From positions 114,136,466 to 114,200,465 of the forward strand of contig BTPG01000005.1 of NCBI GenBank assembly GCA_036245525.1: a stretch of DNA of 64,000 bases, given 5' to 3'. Positions 51,735-61,164 of this stretch are shown piece by piece. Position 1 is the first letter of the stretch; each line of letters opens with the position of its first letter. The translations under genes and the position numbers were made by a program. The stretch is from Semisulcospira habei (taxonomy: Eukaryota > Mollusca > Gastropoda > Semisulcospiridae). The notes under the pieces were generated by a model. The model was not told the origin of the DNA. It did not search any database and was given only the letters and a program-made list of their open reading frames with translations.

Positions 51735-52273
51735 TTGTCAGACGGTACAGTTTCCGAAAACAGTTTCTGAAAACAGTTTTCTAAAACAAGAGTTTTCGAA
51801 AACTGTTTTGCTTTCAGCGTGTCACACAAAGAAACAGCGTTGCTGCGATGCGTGTATACATTTTCAATAGTTGTTCCCCTTTGGCGATCTTTTTGTGAAG
51901 GGAGTTGTGAAAGGTCCTTGTTGTGTATCAAAATGCCAGAATCAAGTTCTGACGACATCATTTGGATTCAACCTGCACAAATAGTCATCGAAAGGCGAAA
52001 GAGAACAGAAAGGAGATGGTGGGTGCGACCTTGGGTCAATAGAAGACGCGTGCATGGTGCATGGTCGTCACTCATGTCATCTTTTGTTTCACGTTGATTG
52101 GTTCAAGCAACTGTGTTTTCCGAAACAGTTGCGAGATTTTAGGATCGTTTCTAAATTCTGGTAGCAGTAGGAAACTGTTTACAAAAACAGTTTTGTGTAC
52201 CATGTCACACGGCGTGTTTTCAAAACAGCTGTGCTTTTCTTTTTGAAAACTGTTTTCAGCCCCCGTCTGACAG
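51735..52273 (+). mobile_element. PIF/Harbinger-like DNA transposon remnant
   Basis: TTGTCAGACGG (51735-51745) and CCGTCTGACAG (52263-52273) are terminal inverted repeats, preceded by GGCC and followed by CC. Both subterminal regions are packed with GAAAACAGTTT/AAACTGTTTTC motifs, which look like protein-binding sites. One coding stub lies inside, listed separately. The exact ends and target duplication could not be fixed. Confidence 0.7.
51933..52088 (+). pseudogene. N-terminal stub of a HARBI1-like transposase
   Basis: From ATG at 51933 the frame reads MPESSSDDIIWIQPAQIVIE, then RRKRTERRWWVRPWVNRRRV, then HGAWSSLM. The RRWWVRPW..RR..HGA block is the conserved entry to PIF/Harbinger DDE nucleases and their domesticated relative HARBI1, which normally exceed 300 residues. 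Here the frame loses similarity right after SSLM, and no DDE catalytic segment follows before the right terminal repeat. It is therefore an internal-deletion derivative: a MITE that still carries its parent's first coding block. A longer frame starting at 51819 exists but adds nothing recognisable. Confidence 0.68.
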
Positions 52274-52390
52274 CCTTCAGCGTGGAAACTGTTCTCAACA
52301 TTCAATAACCAATGTTTTTGCAAGAAAAACGTGGCCTAAATACAGGCGCTCTCAAGAGAAGTCTTGAAGGGCAAAGTCTGTCATCTTTCA
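52274..52390. other. No recognised feature
   Basis: GAAACTGTTCTCAAC just outside the right end repeats the subterminal motif, so the true end may lie a little further out. Confidence 0.4.
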
Positions 52391-52608
52391 TTAACTCATT
52401 CTGCCTGCGACACACCACAGCAAGATATGGCTAGACCATGAGTGTTCAAGGGTGGTGTCAAAATAGCGTGGCGCCTATAGGCGCCACGCTATTCTGCCAC
52501 CACCCTTGAACTATCATGGTCGATCTGTTTCCTGAATTGTAATGCAGTCCTCAGAGGATAACTCCAAAGTGTGGGTATTTCGTGGGTATTTCGGGCACAA
52601 TGAGTTAA
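52391..52608. mobile_element. Family D TTAA element, full length
   Basis: TTAACTCATTCTGCCTGCGA opens and CGGGCACAATGAGTTAA closes (218 bp). GTTCAAGGGTGGTGTCAAAA faces TTCTGCCACCACCCTTGAAC. ATAGCGTGGCGCC/GGCGCCACGCTAT is a paired change. Confidence 0.9.
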
Positions 52609-53129
52609 AGGCACACTACCGCCGTAACTGTTCAAAGACACACTTCTGTAACAGATGGTTACGAAACGTTACACACAGGTCTAGTTATGGTTCATTTAGA
52701 CACAGGACAATCCGCTTCTGCACACGTCGTCTTTATATCAAGTAACCTGACAATGACTCCACTCCGTTCTAAAAATACAACTCAACCAGTACGAGAAACA
52801 GTTAAAAATAGATTGACACGCTAACGGCAGCGCAGAACAAATAAGAGCGAGTACGTGTGTGCTTTTGCTGCGTGTCCCAACTGCTGTTATAATTCATTAG
52901 CTGTGTCGACAAGGCATAACAAACACAAATGGTGCTGCCGAAATGTGTCTTTAAATTTACGCGTAATTGTACTTTAAAGACCATCAGTTGGGGTTGCTAC
53001 AGCCAACCAAATGGTCTTCAATGACAGGTGATCTCTGATAAGGGTGGTCGCTCAAAACATGTATTGCTGTATCTGAGTATGCGCGATATGCAAAACTTGT
53101 AATATCCATCCGACAGCTAGTTCGATAAG
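52609..53129. other. No recognised gene
   Basis: Unique-looking. AATGACAGGTGATCTCTGAT near 53019 resembles text near 49376. Confidence 0.4.
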
Positions 53130-53600
53130 CTGAGATGCAAGTCTGACACATTAGCACAAAGCCCGAAACATAAGTTTTTACTCTTGTCCCAGAGCGTCCA
53201 TTTATTATGATGCGTATTTCCCTCGTTTCCAGTGTTTTACTGCCGGCGAAGAGTCGACCATCATATCTCCAGGAAAGTGCCAGATTAGCCAGTTCAACAC
53301 GTTTACACGGAAATCTGACACGTTATCACAAAGCCAAAGATATACGTTTTGACCACGGTCCCAAAGCAACCATTTACGATGACGCCTAATTGCTGGGAAC
53401 GGCTCTATTGTGAAAATTTGATGGTAGTGCCAGATTAGCTGATTAATAAAATTTAAGCTGGGATGTAGTGCCAGATCAGGGGTAGTTCAACAAAAGTTTA
53501 AGACGCCCTTCCTGACACATTACCACACGGTCTGAGACGATCGTTTTCACGCCGGTCCCTATACGCCCATTTATTATGAGGCACGTGATACCCCTCCTCT
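53130..53600. repeat. Degenerate tandem repeat, about 175-195 bp, three units
   Basis: GACACATTAGCACAAAGCCC (53145), GACACGTTATCACAAAGCCA (53318) and GACACATTACCACACGGTCT (53514) start comparable blocks. Each is followed by GTTTT-AC, a GTCCC motif and CCATTTA-TATGA. Family C scraps (GTGCCAGATTAGC) are embedded in the unit. Confidence 0.6.
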
Positions 53601-53604
53601 CCAA

Positions 53605-53725
53605 CAACAACGGGAGATGGGTCAACAATGGCAGCTCAAGAGTTGTGCCTGATTAGCTTGGCGCCTTCATGCGCCAAGCTAATCAGGCACTACCCTTGAG
53701 CTAACACGGTCAATCCATCTTTCAC
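53605..53725. repeat. Family C hairpin with paired change
   Basis: GGAGATGGGTCAACAATGGC leads to GTGCCTGATTAGCTTGGCGC, facing GCGCCAAGCTAATCAGGCAC. CTGATTAG/CTAATCAG replaces CAGATTAG/CTAATCTG in both arms. Confidence 0.85.
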
Positions 53726-54265
53726 CACACGCACGACGTTCCTTACAGACCGTTGTGCGCGTTCAGCTAGTTGGTGCTTGGAATGAACGAAATATAAAAC
53801 GTCCATGCTAATGCCGCGGTCCCAATGGCGCCGTATCACCCCAGACAAACACTGAACGGCCTGTCTCGATCGTAAAAAATAGACAGCCCATCTGGGATAT
53901 GACATTTCTGCGCGGTCAGAGCTACAAAAAAATGTTTGCATAGTTGAAAAATATGTATCAGCGCTGTGTTTTCATTTGTGGATCAAGGGGGGGGGGGGGG
54001 GGGGGACAACACAATAAAACAAACAAATTTATGGCAAGTATGCAAAATAAATTGCGCACATGAGACGAAGTTAAACGGGACATCTCTCTCAAGTCAGCAA
54101 AGTCAAAGATCACACTTTAAAAGGGCCAGCACAAAACAGTTTACTGTCAAATTCTGTGCTCGTCCTTTGAAAGCTTTTTATTTTTTTATTATTCGAAAGG
54201 GGTGGGGGGGAGGGGGGCGCAAGTCCGAGATACCGTCGGTCGACCACCCAGTAAAGTAAGAACAC

Positions 54266-54300
<35 letters not shown>

Positions 54301-54417
54301 ACGCACACATGGACACCACAGTTTAACGTGTCCGTTGAAATGTGTGGGTGACAGTGCGAAAAACTGAGTTACCTGAAAACGGTCCACGGACTAACTAAGC
54401 CCCATGATCCATGGCCA
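53726..54417. other. No recognised gene; homopolymers
   Basis: Runs of G (53989-54005) and A (about 54273-54299). Open frames on the minus strand have no motif I know. Confidence 0.4.
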
Positions 54418-54532
54418 GCAAGAGAAATACATTCTCGTGACGAGAAAAAGTGAACGCGATCAAACTGCAAGAAGCATAGATCCTCATGAGCCCCCGCAAA
54501 TGCGGGGGCTCATGAGGATCTATAGCTCTTGC
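54418..54532. mobile_element. Family A: scrap, then hairpin with left flank
   Basis: GCAAGAGAAATACATTCTCG is a lone arm. CGAGAAAAAGTGAACGCGAT leads to GCAAGAAGCATAGATCCTCA, facing TGAGGATCTATAGCTCTTGC around CCCCCGCAAATGCGGGGG (54467-54532). Confidence 0.82.
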
Positions 54533-55237
54533 TAAAACCAATTTGTCTCCATGCAGACGGAACAGGCTGGTTGATGGACTGTTCCGTCTGAAACAAAAAG
54601 CTGAAATTCAGCATGCTCAACTGACGGTGCTTTTGAATCAAAGATGAAGCCTCCAGAACTGTAGACTGTCTTTCACGGGTGTCTTCTTCCTCTATTGTTG
54701 TGCTATTTCTTTGCGTTTACACGCTCGGCAGGCTTCGTGGTCTGCGAAGATTTCATTTGACATATCCAGCGGATCTCAACGGATGAACCAGATAACGTGG
54801 ACATAACCCGGGCTACATGACAATGAAATTGGTCTGGCATACAGACAATCGATAATTCCAGGCATTCCCGAATAAATAGGTTCAGTCTGAACCATGTGCC
54901 CCGGCACTGACCTCACAAGGTAACCTGACTGAAGATAAAAAGCGATGGTTTGCGCAATTCCTAACTGGAGACAACAGTTATGGTCCGTGACTTGAAATCC
55001 TGACTGAAGGGACACGTTATGTTGCGGGAAATTTATACAAGTGTGCTGATCTGTGATTTTGAACCTTACGATCTCAGGTCATACCAGCACAAACATACAT
55101 TTGTTTCCCTTCCAGCATCACTTTGCTTTCGACAAGAAATAGCAACACATATACTCCCGAAAAAAAGTTAGCGAAAGAGATCATCCTGAGATACAAGGGA
55201 AACAAGTCAATGTCCGCGGAAATACAAGGTTAAGGAT
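54533..55237. other. Family S and F pieces, no gene
   Basis: ATTTCTTTGCGTTTACACGC and TCGGCAGGCTTCGTGGTCTG (54706-54745) resemble a family S end. GTGTGCTGATCTGTGATTTT (55041) is a family F left arm. The rest is unassigned. Confidence 0.45.
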
Positions 55238-55304
55238 TTAACGCATTCGAGACGTGCCGCATCCTGATACGCGGCCCGGATGCGGCACGTTTCGAAGGAG
55301 TTAA
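55238..55304. mobile_element. Family E TTAA hairpin, short centre
   Basis: TTAACGCATTCGAGACGTGC opens and ACGTTTCGAAGGAGTTAA closes. The right inner arm is shortened, leaving GCGGCCCGGATGCGG. Confidence 0.85.
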
Positions 55305-55477
55305 CGTACTGGTTTATGGGCCAAAGAAACTTCGGCGCAAAATATCTTCCAACTTGCATGCTTCAGTTATGATTGTAAATTCTGCGGGAGTGTAAATCCG
55401 TAAAATTCCGCGCAAACGTGCGCTATCAGCACCATCCGAACATTGCACACAGATCGTTTTGGACAATATTTGCAGCT

Positions 55478-55686
55478 TTAACCCATTTAACCCCAAGACC
55501 GCACATTTTGGAGATGTCTCTTCACGACCATGTGCCAAATGCAGGCGATAGATAGACCATAATAATTCAATGGTAGTCCCAGATTAGCGTGGCGCGTGAT
55601 GGAGCCAAGATAATTTGGCACTATCCTTGATTATCATGGTCGATCCATCTCCTGTTTAGTGCTTCGGGGCGTAGAAAATGGGTTAA
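55478..55686. mobile_element. Family C TTAA element, full length
   Basis: TTAACCCATTTAACCCCAAG opens and GGGGCGTAGAAAATGGGTTAA-type end closes. The inner arms are worn: GTAGTCCCAGATTAGCGTGG against CCAAGATAATTTGGCACTAT. Confidence 0.82.
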
Positions 55687-55777
55687 CCCTCTTGCGCACG
55701 CAGCGGAGGAGGAGGGGAGGGGTTGTACATAGCTGCTAAGCCATCTCATGTCATCTGTACTTTGGTTTCGGCGGTTT

Positions 55778-55779
<2 letters not shown>

Positions 55780-55813
<34 letters not shown>
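55780..55813. repeat. Poly-T tract
   Basis: About 33 T, then (TTTTG)n into a family B element. Confidence 0.92.
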
Positions 55814-55826
55814 TTTTGTTTTGTTT

Positions 55827-55905
55827 TGACCCTTTGGCTGTACGTAGCAATTTTTGTCGCTGGGAATCATCGCGACTAAAACCGCTACCGACACGCAAAG
55901 GGTTA
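55827..55905. mobile_element. Family B element
   Basis: GACCCTTTGGCTGTACGTAG opens and CCGACACGCAAAGGGTTAA closes. The left arm is shortened at the centre. The arms differ (GGCTGT left, ACACGC right), so this copy is not paired at that site. Confidence 0.78.
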
Positions 55906-56245
55906 AAAGTGAACCTTCCTGCTGAAATTAAAATGAAACAGTTTTTTTTTCTCTGTCGCTTATCATTTTATGCTATCCAGATCTCCACGCCCTGACAGCT
56001 TGGCAAAAAAAGGCGACCCACGTACATACAGAATTATTAAAATCGAAGACAGGAAATGATGTAAGCTCGTGTGCTGGGACCGTGGTGATGAACGAGCGTG
56101 ATCAATGGCAGACTGACACGCTCTCCACATGCTACTGGCTTTAAAATATAACAGAAGCAGCAAGAAAGCAGAAAACTAAACTGCTGATACAGGTTTGGGG
56201 ACAATTTTAAAAACACTCGATCAGAGCGTGACGCTATAACCTCAA
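55906..56245. other. No recognised feature
   Basis: Unique-looking sequence. Confidence 0.4.
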
Positions 56246-56458
56246 CCCATTCAGCCCTGACGAACTGCAGCAGGAGATGGGTCGACCATGATAATTTAAG
56301 GGTAGTGCCAGATTGGCTTGGCGCCAGTCAGCGCCAAACTATTCTGGCACTGCCCTTGAATTATCATGGTCGATCCATCTCCTGCAACTAGTCCATAGTC
56401 GTTAGATGATGACGCCTCCAAAATTTGGGAAATACGGCCGTCCGGCTGAATGAGTTAA
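56246..56458. mobile_element. Family C element with a D-type right core
   Basis: CAACCCATTCAGCCCTGACG opens and CGGCTGAATGAGTTAA closes. The left core reads GCCAGATTGGCTTGG (type C). The right core reads CCAAACTATTCTGGC (type D). The outer arms are type C on both sides. Confidence 0.85.
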
Positions 56459-56552
56459 CAGAGCTAAATCTGCGTTCAGCGAGTATACATTGCCTTAAAT
56501 GATTAAGTGTGTGCTTGTCTGTGACTTTGGATCTTACGGCTCAGTTGAAAAC

Positions 56553-56553
56553 G

Positions 56554-56591
<38 letters not shown>

Positions 56592-57030
56592 TATATTTTT
56601 TTAAGGAGCCTATACTTTCGATAGAAAAGCTCTAGGTGCCGTACAAATGACATACTAACATACACACACCTTGCATCCTACAACACATACCCTAACCTAC
56701 ACACTCACGCAACGAGATATACAAGGAAAATAAGCTTAGCAGAGTGAACACACCAACAAGAAATGCTAACACACACCAAAGATATACGTGTACCATAAAA
56801 CTAATAACGGATAAACTAGTCAGTTGTCACTGACAACGAAAAATTATAACGGTGAATGCACGTTTAAAGGAATAAATGCGTCTTTAAAGACTGCCGGAAA
56901 CTATTGGCTGATTCAATATAATTATCTGAGGGACTGTGGGAGTTTATTCCAAAGAAATGGTCCTTGGTATGAGTAAGACCTCTCGCCAAAAGACTTGGTT
57001 CTCACAGTCGGAATCAAAGACCAGAACGGA
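56553..57030 (-). pseudogene. LINE 3' end: reverse-transcriptase C-terminal tail
   Basis: On the minus strand, IPTVRTKSFGERSYSYQGPF leads into LWNKLPQSLR. After a one-base frameshift come DNYIESANSFRQ and SLKTHLFL before a stop at 56864-56866. This is the C-terminal tail of a non-LTR retrotransposon ORF2. A 3' UTR of about 270 bp ends in an (ATT)n tail at 56553-56591. It is a different element from the 38.7-42.6 kb LINE and more like that at 14800, but with a distinct UTR. It begins next to a family D element, whose TTAA lies at 57038. Confidence 0.72.
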
Positions 57031-57037
57031 AATGACC

Positions 57038-57115
57038 TTAACCCATTACATCCTGAGGCTGAATTTTAAAAATTAGTTTTTTTGCCCTATGAAGTCTACA
57101 TTGCAGATTAGGAGA

Positions 57116-57163
<48 letters not shown>

Positions 57164-57302
57164 ACCCTTTTAGTTCAAGGGTGGTACCAGAATAGCTTGG
57201 CGCCTCAGGCGCCAAGCTATTCTGGTACCACCCTTGAACTATCCTAGTCAAATTTATTTCAAGCTATAGTGTATCACGATAATAATTTTAAAAAAGGGTT
57301 AA
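57038..57302. mobile_element. Family D TTAA element carrying a (TTA)n tract
   Basis: TTAACCCATTACATCCTGAG opens and AAAAAAGGGTTAA closes. A (TTA)15 tract (about 57116-57161) sits in the left outer arm. The core GGTACCAGAATAGCTTGGCG faces CGCCAAGCTATTCTGGTACC. GGTACC/GGTACC replaces GGTGCC/GGCACC, a paired change. Confidence 0.9.
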
Positions 57303-57334
57303 GGAGTGCTTTTGGCGCCTCCATCCTTTGGCTG

Positions 57335-57485
57335 TTTGTTTGTTGTTTGTTTTGTTTGTTTGTTTGTTTGTTTGTTTGTTGGTTTGTTGGTTTGTTGGTT
57401 GGTTGGTTGGTTGGTTGGTTGGTTTGGGTGTTGGTTTTTTTTTGTGGGTTTTTTTGTGTTTTTTGTTGTTGTTTTTTTGGAGTGT

Positions 57486-57516
<31 letters not shown>

Positions 57517-57530
57517 GGGGGGTTTCGCGA
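57335..57530. repeat. Compound (GTTT)n, (GGTT)n, (TG)n and poly-G tract
   Basis: Simple sequence from about 57335, ending in a G run of about 22. Remnants of a family B right arm follow (AAACTGCTACCGACAGCC, 57547-57565). Confidence 0.9.
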
Positions 57531-57569
57531 TTATTCCGGCTAAGCAAAAACTGCTACCGACAGCCAAAA

Positions 57570-57658
57570 CAACATTTGATAATTTGATCGACCTGAGAAG
57601 GTTTGTGTTGCCTGCTCGGCGTTAAACCCCAATATAAACCATCTTGACAACTGACTTT
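57570..57658 (+). repeat. SINE-type 3' end
   Basis: GTTGCCTGCTCGGCGTTAAA then CCCCAATATAAACC at about 57607-57640, like the end at 5985. Confidence 0.45.
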
Positions 57659-57895
57659 ATTAACCTCTTTGCGGCCAGTGATCACGAATTTCGCGTCAGG
57701 AATTACTGCACTGACCGACATTCGCGTGAAAAAAAAAAATGTATTAAAACTGAAATCAGTAGGCGCAAGAAAACCAAAAGACTAACAACAGACCTAATTA
57801 TATCCTCGTGAGCCCACATCGACTGCGGGGGCTCGTGAGGATTGATGTCTCTTGACGCTGGGCAGCGTTCACCCTGCCGCGGCAGTTAAGTGGTT
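57659..57895. mobile_element. Family A TTAA element, divergent
   Basis: TTAACCTCTTTGCGGCCAGT opens and CGGCAGTTAAGTGGTTAA closes. The core (about 57792-57854) has ATATCCTCGTGAGCCC facing GGGGCTCGTGAGGATTGATG. CGTGAG/CTCGTG is a paired change. Confidence 0.8.
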
Positions 57896-58009
57896 AAAAC
57901 GGGAACTGATCCCATTAACATACGGGCATAAAGCTCTGGGGTCGCGATTTCCGCCGACATTGAAAGCTGTCCGAAGATGACGGTGGTTCAGGACATAGTT
58001 CGAAAACGG

Positions 58010-58104
58010 TAGTTCAAGGGTGGTGCTAGCATTCTTGTCGCCAAGCTATTCTGGCACCAATATATTTTTGTATTGTCACAGTGTGTCGGAGTTGAATGGG
58101 TTAA
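58010..58104. repeat. Family D remnant
   Basis: GTTCAAGGGTGGTGCTAGCA then CGCCAAGCTATTCTGGCACC, cut at the right. The end GAGTTGAATGGGTTAA shares its TTAA with the next element. Confidence 0.7.
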
Positions 58105-58181
58105 CTCAGTCGCAGCGATCCGCATCCGGATACGCGGCTTAAAGCCGCGTGTCCGGATGCGCATTGCTGCGAATGAGTTAA
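58101..58181. mobile_element. Family E TTAA hairpin
   Basis: TTAACTCAGTCGCAGCGATC opens and TGCTGCGAATGAGTTAA closes. CGCAGCGATCCGC differs strongly from other E copies, and the right arm GCGCATTGCTGCG largely follows it. Confidence 0.88.
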
Positions 58182-58537
58182 CACCTACGTTGTGCCAGGT
58201 TAGCTCCTTCCGTCTCTAACAGTGAAACGGTAGTTTGTTCATATCAACAATTTTACTCGCACTGACAGTGTATGTATAGAGGGGTATGGTTGGAGACGAC
58301 AGCGGCACCAGCAAACGTTCACAGAATTTATACGAATACACGATGCCCTTTTATACAACTTTTTTTTAAAAAACATATTTTAGAAATGTGGGCTATAACG
58401 AGCCAACAAAAAACGGGCCAAAAGCTTGATACTATTTTTTATCGCGTTATACTCAACATTTGGGCTGTGATGACAGTCCACATTTGTAAAATGGGACCCA
58501 AAAAGTTGTATTTGAACAAAATCTTTGAATGTGTGTT
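58182..58537. other. No recognised exon
   Basis: AT-rich, unique-looking. If the exon at 58636 is real, this is the start of its first intron. Confidence 0.4.
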
Positions 58538-58600
58538 CGTCTGTGCTTTTGGCCCTACCCACAGCCGTAAAGTCCAAAATCAAAGACCAGCACACATCAA
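58538..58600. repeat. Family F hairpin
   Basis: GTGTGTTCGTCTGTGCTTTT faces AAAATCAAAGACCAGCACAC around GGCCCTACCCACAGCCGTAA. Confidence 0.7.
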
Positions 58601-58635
58601 ACACATGAACTTTACGACTGATCTGATGAACTTAC

Positions 58636-59160
58636 ATTATCCACGAAGTCCGTAGCGCCGTGTGCACAGCAGGTAACGGGAGATGCTCTACAGGCCAACA
58701 GGTGTTGTTGCTCGCTTCCTCGGTGGTGGTGTCGGGCGTTGGTGTAGGGAGGGGTGCGGGGCAGCGGTTGTTGTTGTTGCTGACGTTGTTGTTGTTGCTG
58801 TTTTTCCAAGCCAGGACTATGGCTGCGGTTAGAATCTACAGACATCTCCCTGACTAAAGCAGCGGGAGGGGGCGGGGGGTAGGGGTGGAAGGACAGCGAC
58901 TGAGAGTCTTGAGAATGATGTCGCCGCAGCTGTCCAAGATGGGGATGATGCTGTCGCGGCGGGGTGGGGTGGTGGTTGGCGTCTGGGGGCGGCGGCGGTG
59001 GAGGTGGTGGCGGCGTGTGACAGTTGGATTCTCGGAAATCGTCCGGTACCCGCTTACCCGTGCCCCCTGTGGCCGATGGTCCCGATACCCCGGGTCCTGT
59101 GACCTGGTTGGTGTAAGGGGCAGTGCCTCCCACCACGCCGCCATCCCGGGTAGCCATCAT
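58636..59160 (-). CDS. First coding exon of an unidentified, low-complexity protein
   Basis: I do not recognise the protein. The frame starts MMATRDGGVVGG at 59160, three codons after an in-frame TAG. Both tandem ATGs have A at -3, and the second also has G at +4. At 58635-58630 the minus strand reads GTAAGT right after an AAT codon (residue 175), a consensus splice donor, so the exon ends in phase 0. Residues 50-59 are a proline run, 63-82 histidine-rich, 95-99 proline, 121-131 glutamine with one arginine. SVDSNRSHSPG around 107 looks like a disordered, phosphorylatable segment. No membrane span or signal peptide is seen. This composition suits the disordered N-terminus of a larger signalling or nuclear protein, but no family can be named. 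The rest of the gene must lie at lower coordinates, and I could not find the next exon. Chance remains possible, because the composition is biased. Confidence 0.5.
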
Positions 59161-59854
59161 AGTCTTCTAGTCAACTCCAGCCTGTTTCCTTAACCAGCGA
59201 ACCGCAAACACCACACCCGTAACATTAAACCGGTAGCAGTCGCTGTCCTTGACCGTGGTGATTTTCAATGGCGTTTGTGACACTTCTTCTAATCAACCTG
59301 ACCGGCTTCCACAGTCAGACATCCACACACGCAAAAAGTAGGGAAACCGCTCACTGCCGCACTACACTGAAGATCCGAGAAAATATTTCCCACGTCAATT
59401 AACAGCCACTGCTAGTTTGCTGGAACTACAGTCTGAGATCCACAGATGTAACATTCGGCAACACTCTGCCCTAGGAAGACAAAAGACTGTAAGTCTTTAT
59501 TGTAAAAAGGAAGATTTTTATTGTATAGCAATCAAAATCTTACTTTTCACAAAATGGACTTACTGTCGTTTGCCTTCACATGACAGAGAGACGTAACTAG
59601 TCGGCACCACTATCCCCACATCTGATCCTACTAGGTGTTGAAAATCTAACTTTTTAAAGTCCCGGACTCCTTCGCACTCCCACAATTTTACAGATCTACG
59701 ATGATAAGCAAATAAAAAGATATTTGTACACCTAAACTCCGCTAGTAAACATCGCCGCCCTCGGAGATAATTGACTGTGTGACGTGAAAAGTTTGCCACA
59801 TTGATCCGCGAGGGCCGAATTCCCAAGAGTGGGAGTTGTGCCGGTTCAGGAGAC
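59161..59854. other. Possible 5' flank of the exon; a family L piece
   Basis: Nothing here reads as an upstream exon. ATTTTTATTGTATAGCAATC and TTACTTTTCACAAAATGGAC (59513-59560) match family L. No TATA box is convincing. Confidence 0.4.
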
Positions 59855-59955
59855 CGATCGACCATGATAGTTCCAGGCAGTGGTGACAGAACAGCTTGGC
59901 GTCTCCGGGCGCCACGCTAATCTGGCATCACCCTGGAACTATCATGGTCAATTAC
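59855..59955. repeat. Family D hairpin with a C-type right core
   Basis: GTGGTGACAGAACAGCTTGG faces CCACGCTAATCTGGCATCAC. The left core is D-like (GAACAG) and the right core C-like (CTAATC). The outer arms CGACCATGATAGTTCC and GGAACTATCATGGTC pair. Confidence 0.75.
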
Positions 59956-60296
59956 GTTAGCCGGGTAGACACCCACTGCCTACTGAAGCTGGACACTTGT
60001 CAGTGTCACCGCTACCTAGCACGTGCTCATACGAAACTCCTAGCCTAGCCAGGCAACTCGCAATGCCGCGCGCGTCAATACCGAACAATGCTGAGCCTCC
60101 TCACAAAGACGTTGTCCAAACAATGCTGATTGTGTCACTGGTTTCACCGTGGCCTGCCGTGTTGTGAGAGAGCCTTCAGTCGGGTAAGGCGCAGAGAGGC
60201 ACGTGAAATTCACCATCACGCGCTCACATCCTCACGACGTCTCTGCACTGAGGACAGGAGACAGCTGAGTCAAGGAAGTCGATTCCTACTGTTCCC
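59956..60296. other. No recognised feature
   Basis: Unique-looking, fairly GC-rich sequence. Confidence 0.4.
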
Positions 60297-60437
60297 GTAA
60301 GAAGCATAAATTCTCATAAGCACCTGCGTCCGCAGGTGCTCATGAGAATTTATGCTTTTTGCAGCTGAATGAGGATAAGCTAAGTTTTTCGTTAGATGAT
60401 GAGAACAGGGGCTCATGAAAATCTATACCTCTTGCAG
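60297..60437. repeat. Family A hairpin and a right-arm scrap
   Basis: GTAAGAAGCATAAATTCTCA faces TGAGAATTTATGCTTTTTGC around GCACCTGCGTCCGCAGGTGC. Several changes are paired (60297-60362). A lone right arm, GGGGCTCATGAAAATCTATA, follows at 60409. Confidence 0.85.
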
Positions 60438-60753
60438 GCGAAACATGGTACGTGGAAGACTACAGACGAACATGGCGTTTAACTAACAGGATACTCCCGA
60501 ACACCTCCAGAACCTATCGGTAATGTAATCCAGCATGACACCTAGTCTGGCGAAACCTATCCTCAACTATCATATTCTATGGTAATCCCAGATAAATAAG
60601 TTGAAATTCCCCAGATAAATAAGTTGAAATTCTTTCAGAAAATACATTTACACCCGAGTTCTTTCACTATTCAACTTCATCCATCAATAATCCGCTAAGT
60701 TCTAAAACGAGCCATTCAATGTTACACGGACGCAGTAACTGAGAATCATCAGG
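60438..60753. other. No gene; short duplication
   Basis: CCAGATAAATAAGTTGAAAT occurs twice (60587 and 60612). Confidence 0.45.
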
Positions 60754-60850
60754 CTTAACCTGTTGGTTGTCGACAGCGCTTTGTGTTGAGGTGATTCCTG
60801 CAGGAATCACTGACCTCAACAAAAAGCTGTACCGACAGCCAAACGACTCA
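60754..60850. mobile_element. Family B element
   Basis: TTAACCTGTTGGTTGTCGAC opens. GTTGAGGTGATTCCTGCAGG faces AATCACTGACCTCAAC, the variant also seen at 14408. The right terminus after CGACAGCCAAA is lost. Confidence 0.75.
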
Positions 60851-61164
60851 GAGATATGTATGAACATTTACAAGGTAAGCTTTCCCCGTGTTCAGTCCTC
60901 CTATACATACACGAAAGTTAAAATAAGTATGAAGTTTTTAGTTCCTGAACGGAGTCACCGTGTCCAGCATCGTGTCCTCTGTCGACCGGTCGATGGTGAT
61001 CAGGCCAGAGAGTACTCGTGACTCACTCTACTGGCACCGCGTCCTAATGGAGACACAATTACGGCACAGATTGGTTGTTTCTTGTTCACCTTTACGCTAC
61101 AGACGCTGACACGTGTCGCCCGATGTCAGTCGGTCAATGCCGAGTGGCCGTCGGGCTAGACAGT
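60851..61164. other. No recognised feature
   Basis: Unique-looking sequence. Confidence 0.4.

Noticed and set aside
51270..51784. Proline-rich open frame
   Set aside because: Translation of the poly-C tract. The flanking residues show no domain.
53690..55015. Minus-strand frames of about 80 codons
   Set aside because: No domain and no convincing start or splice context. One overlaps a family C arm.
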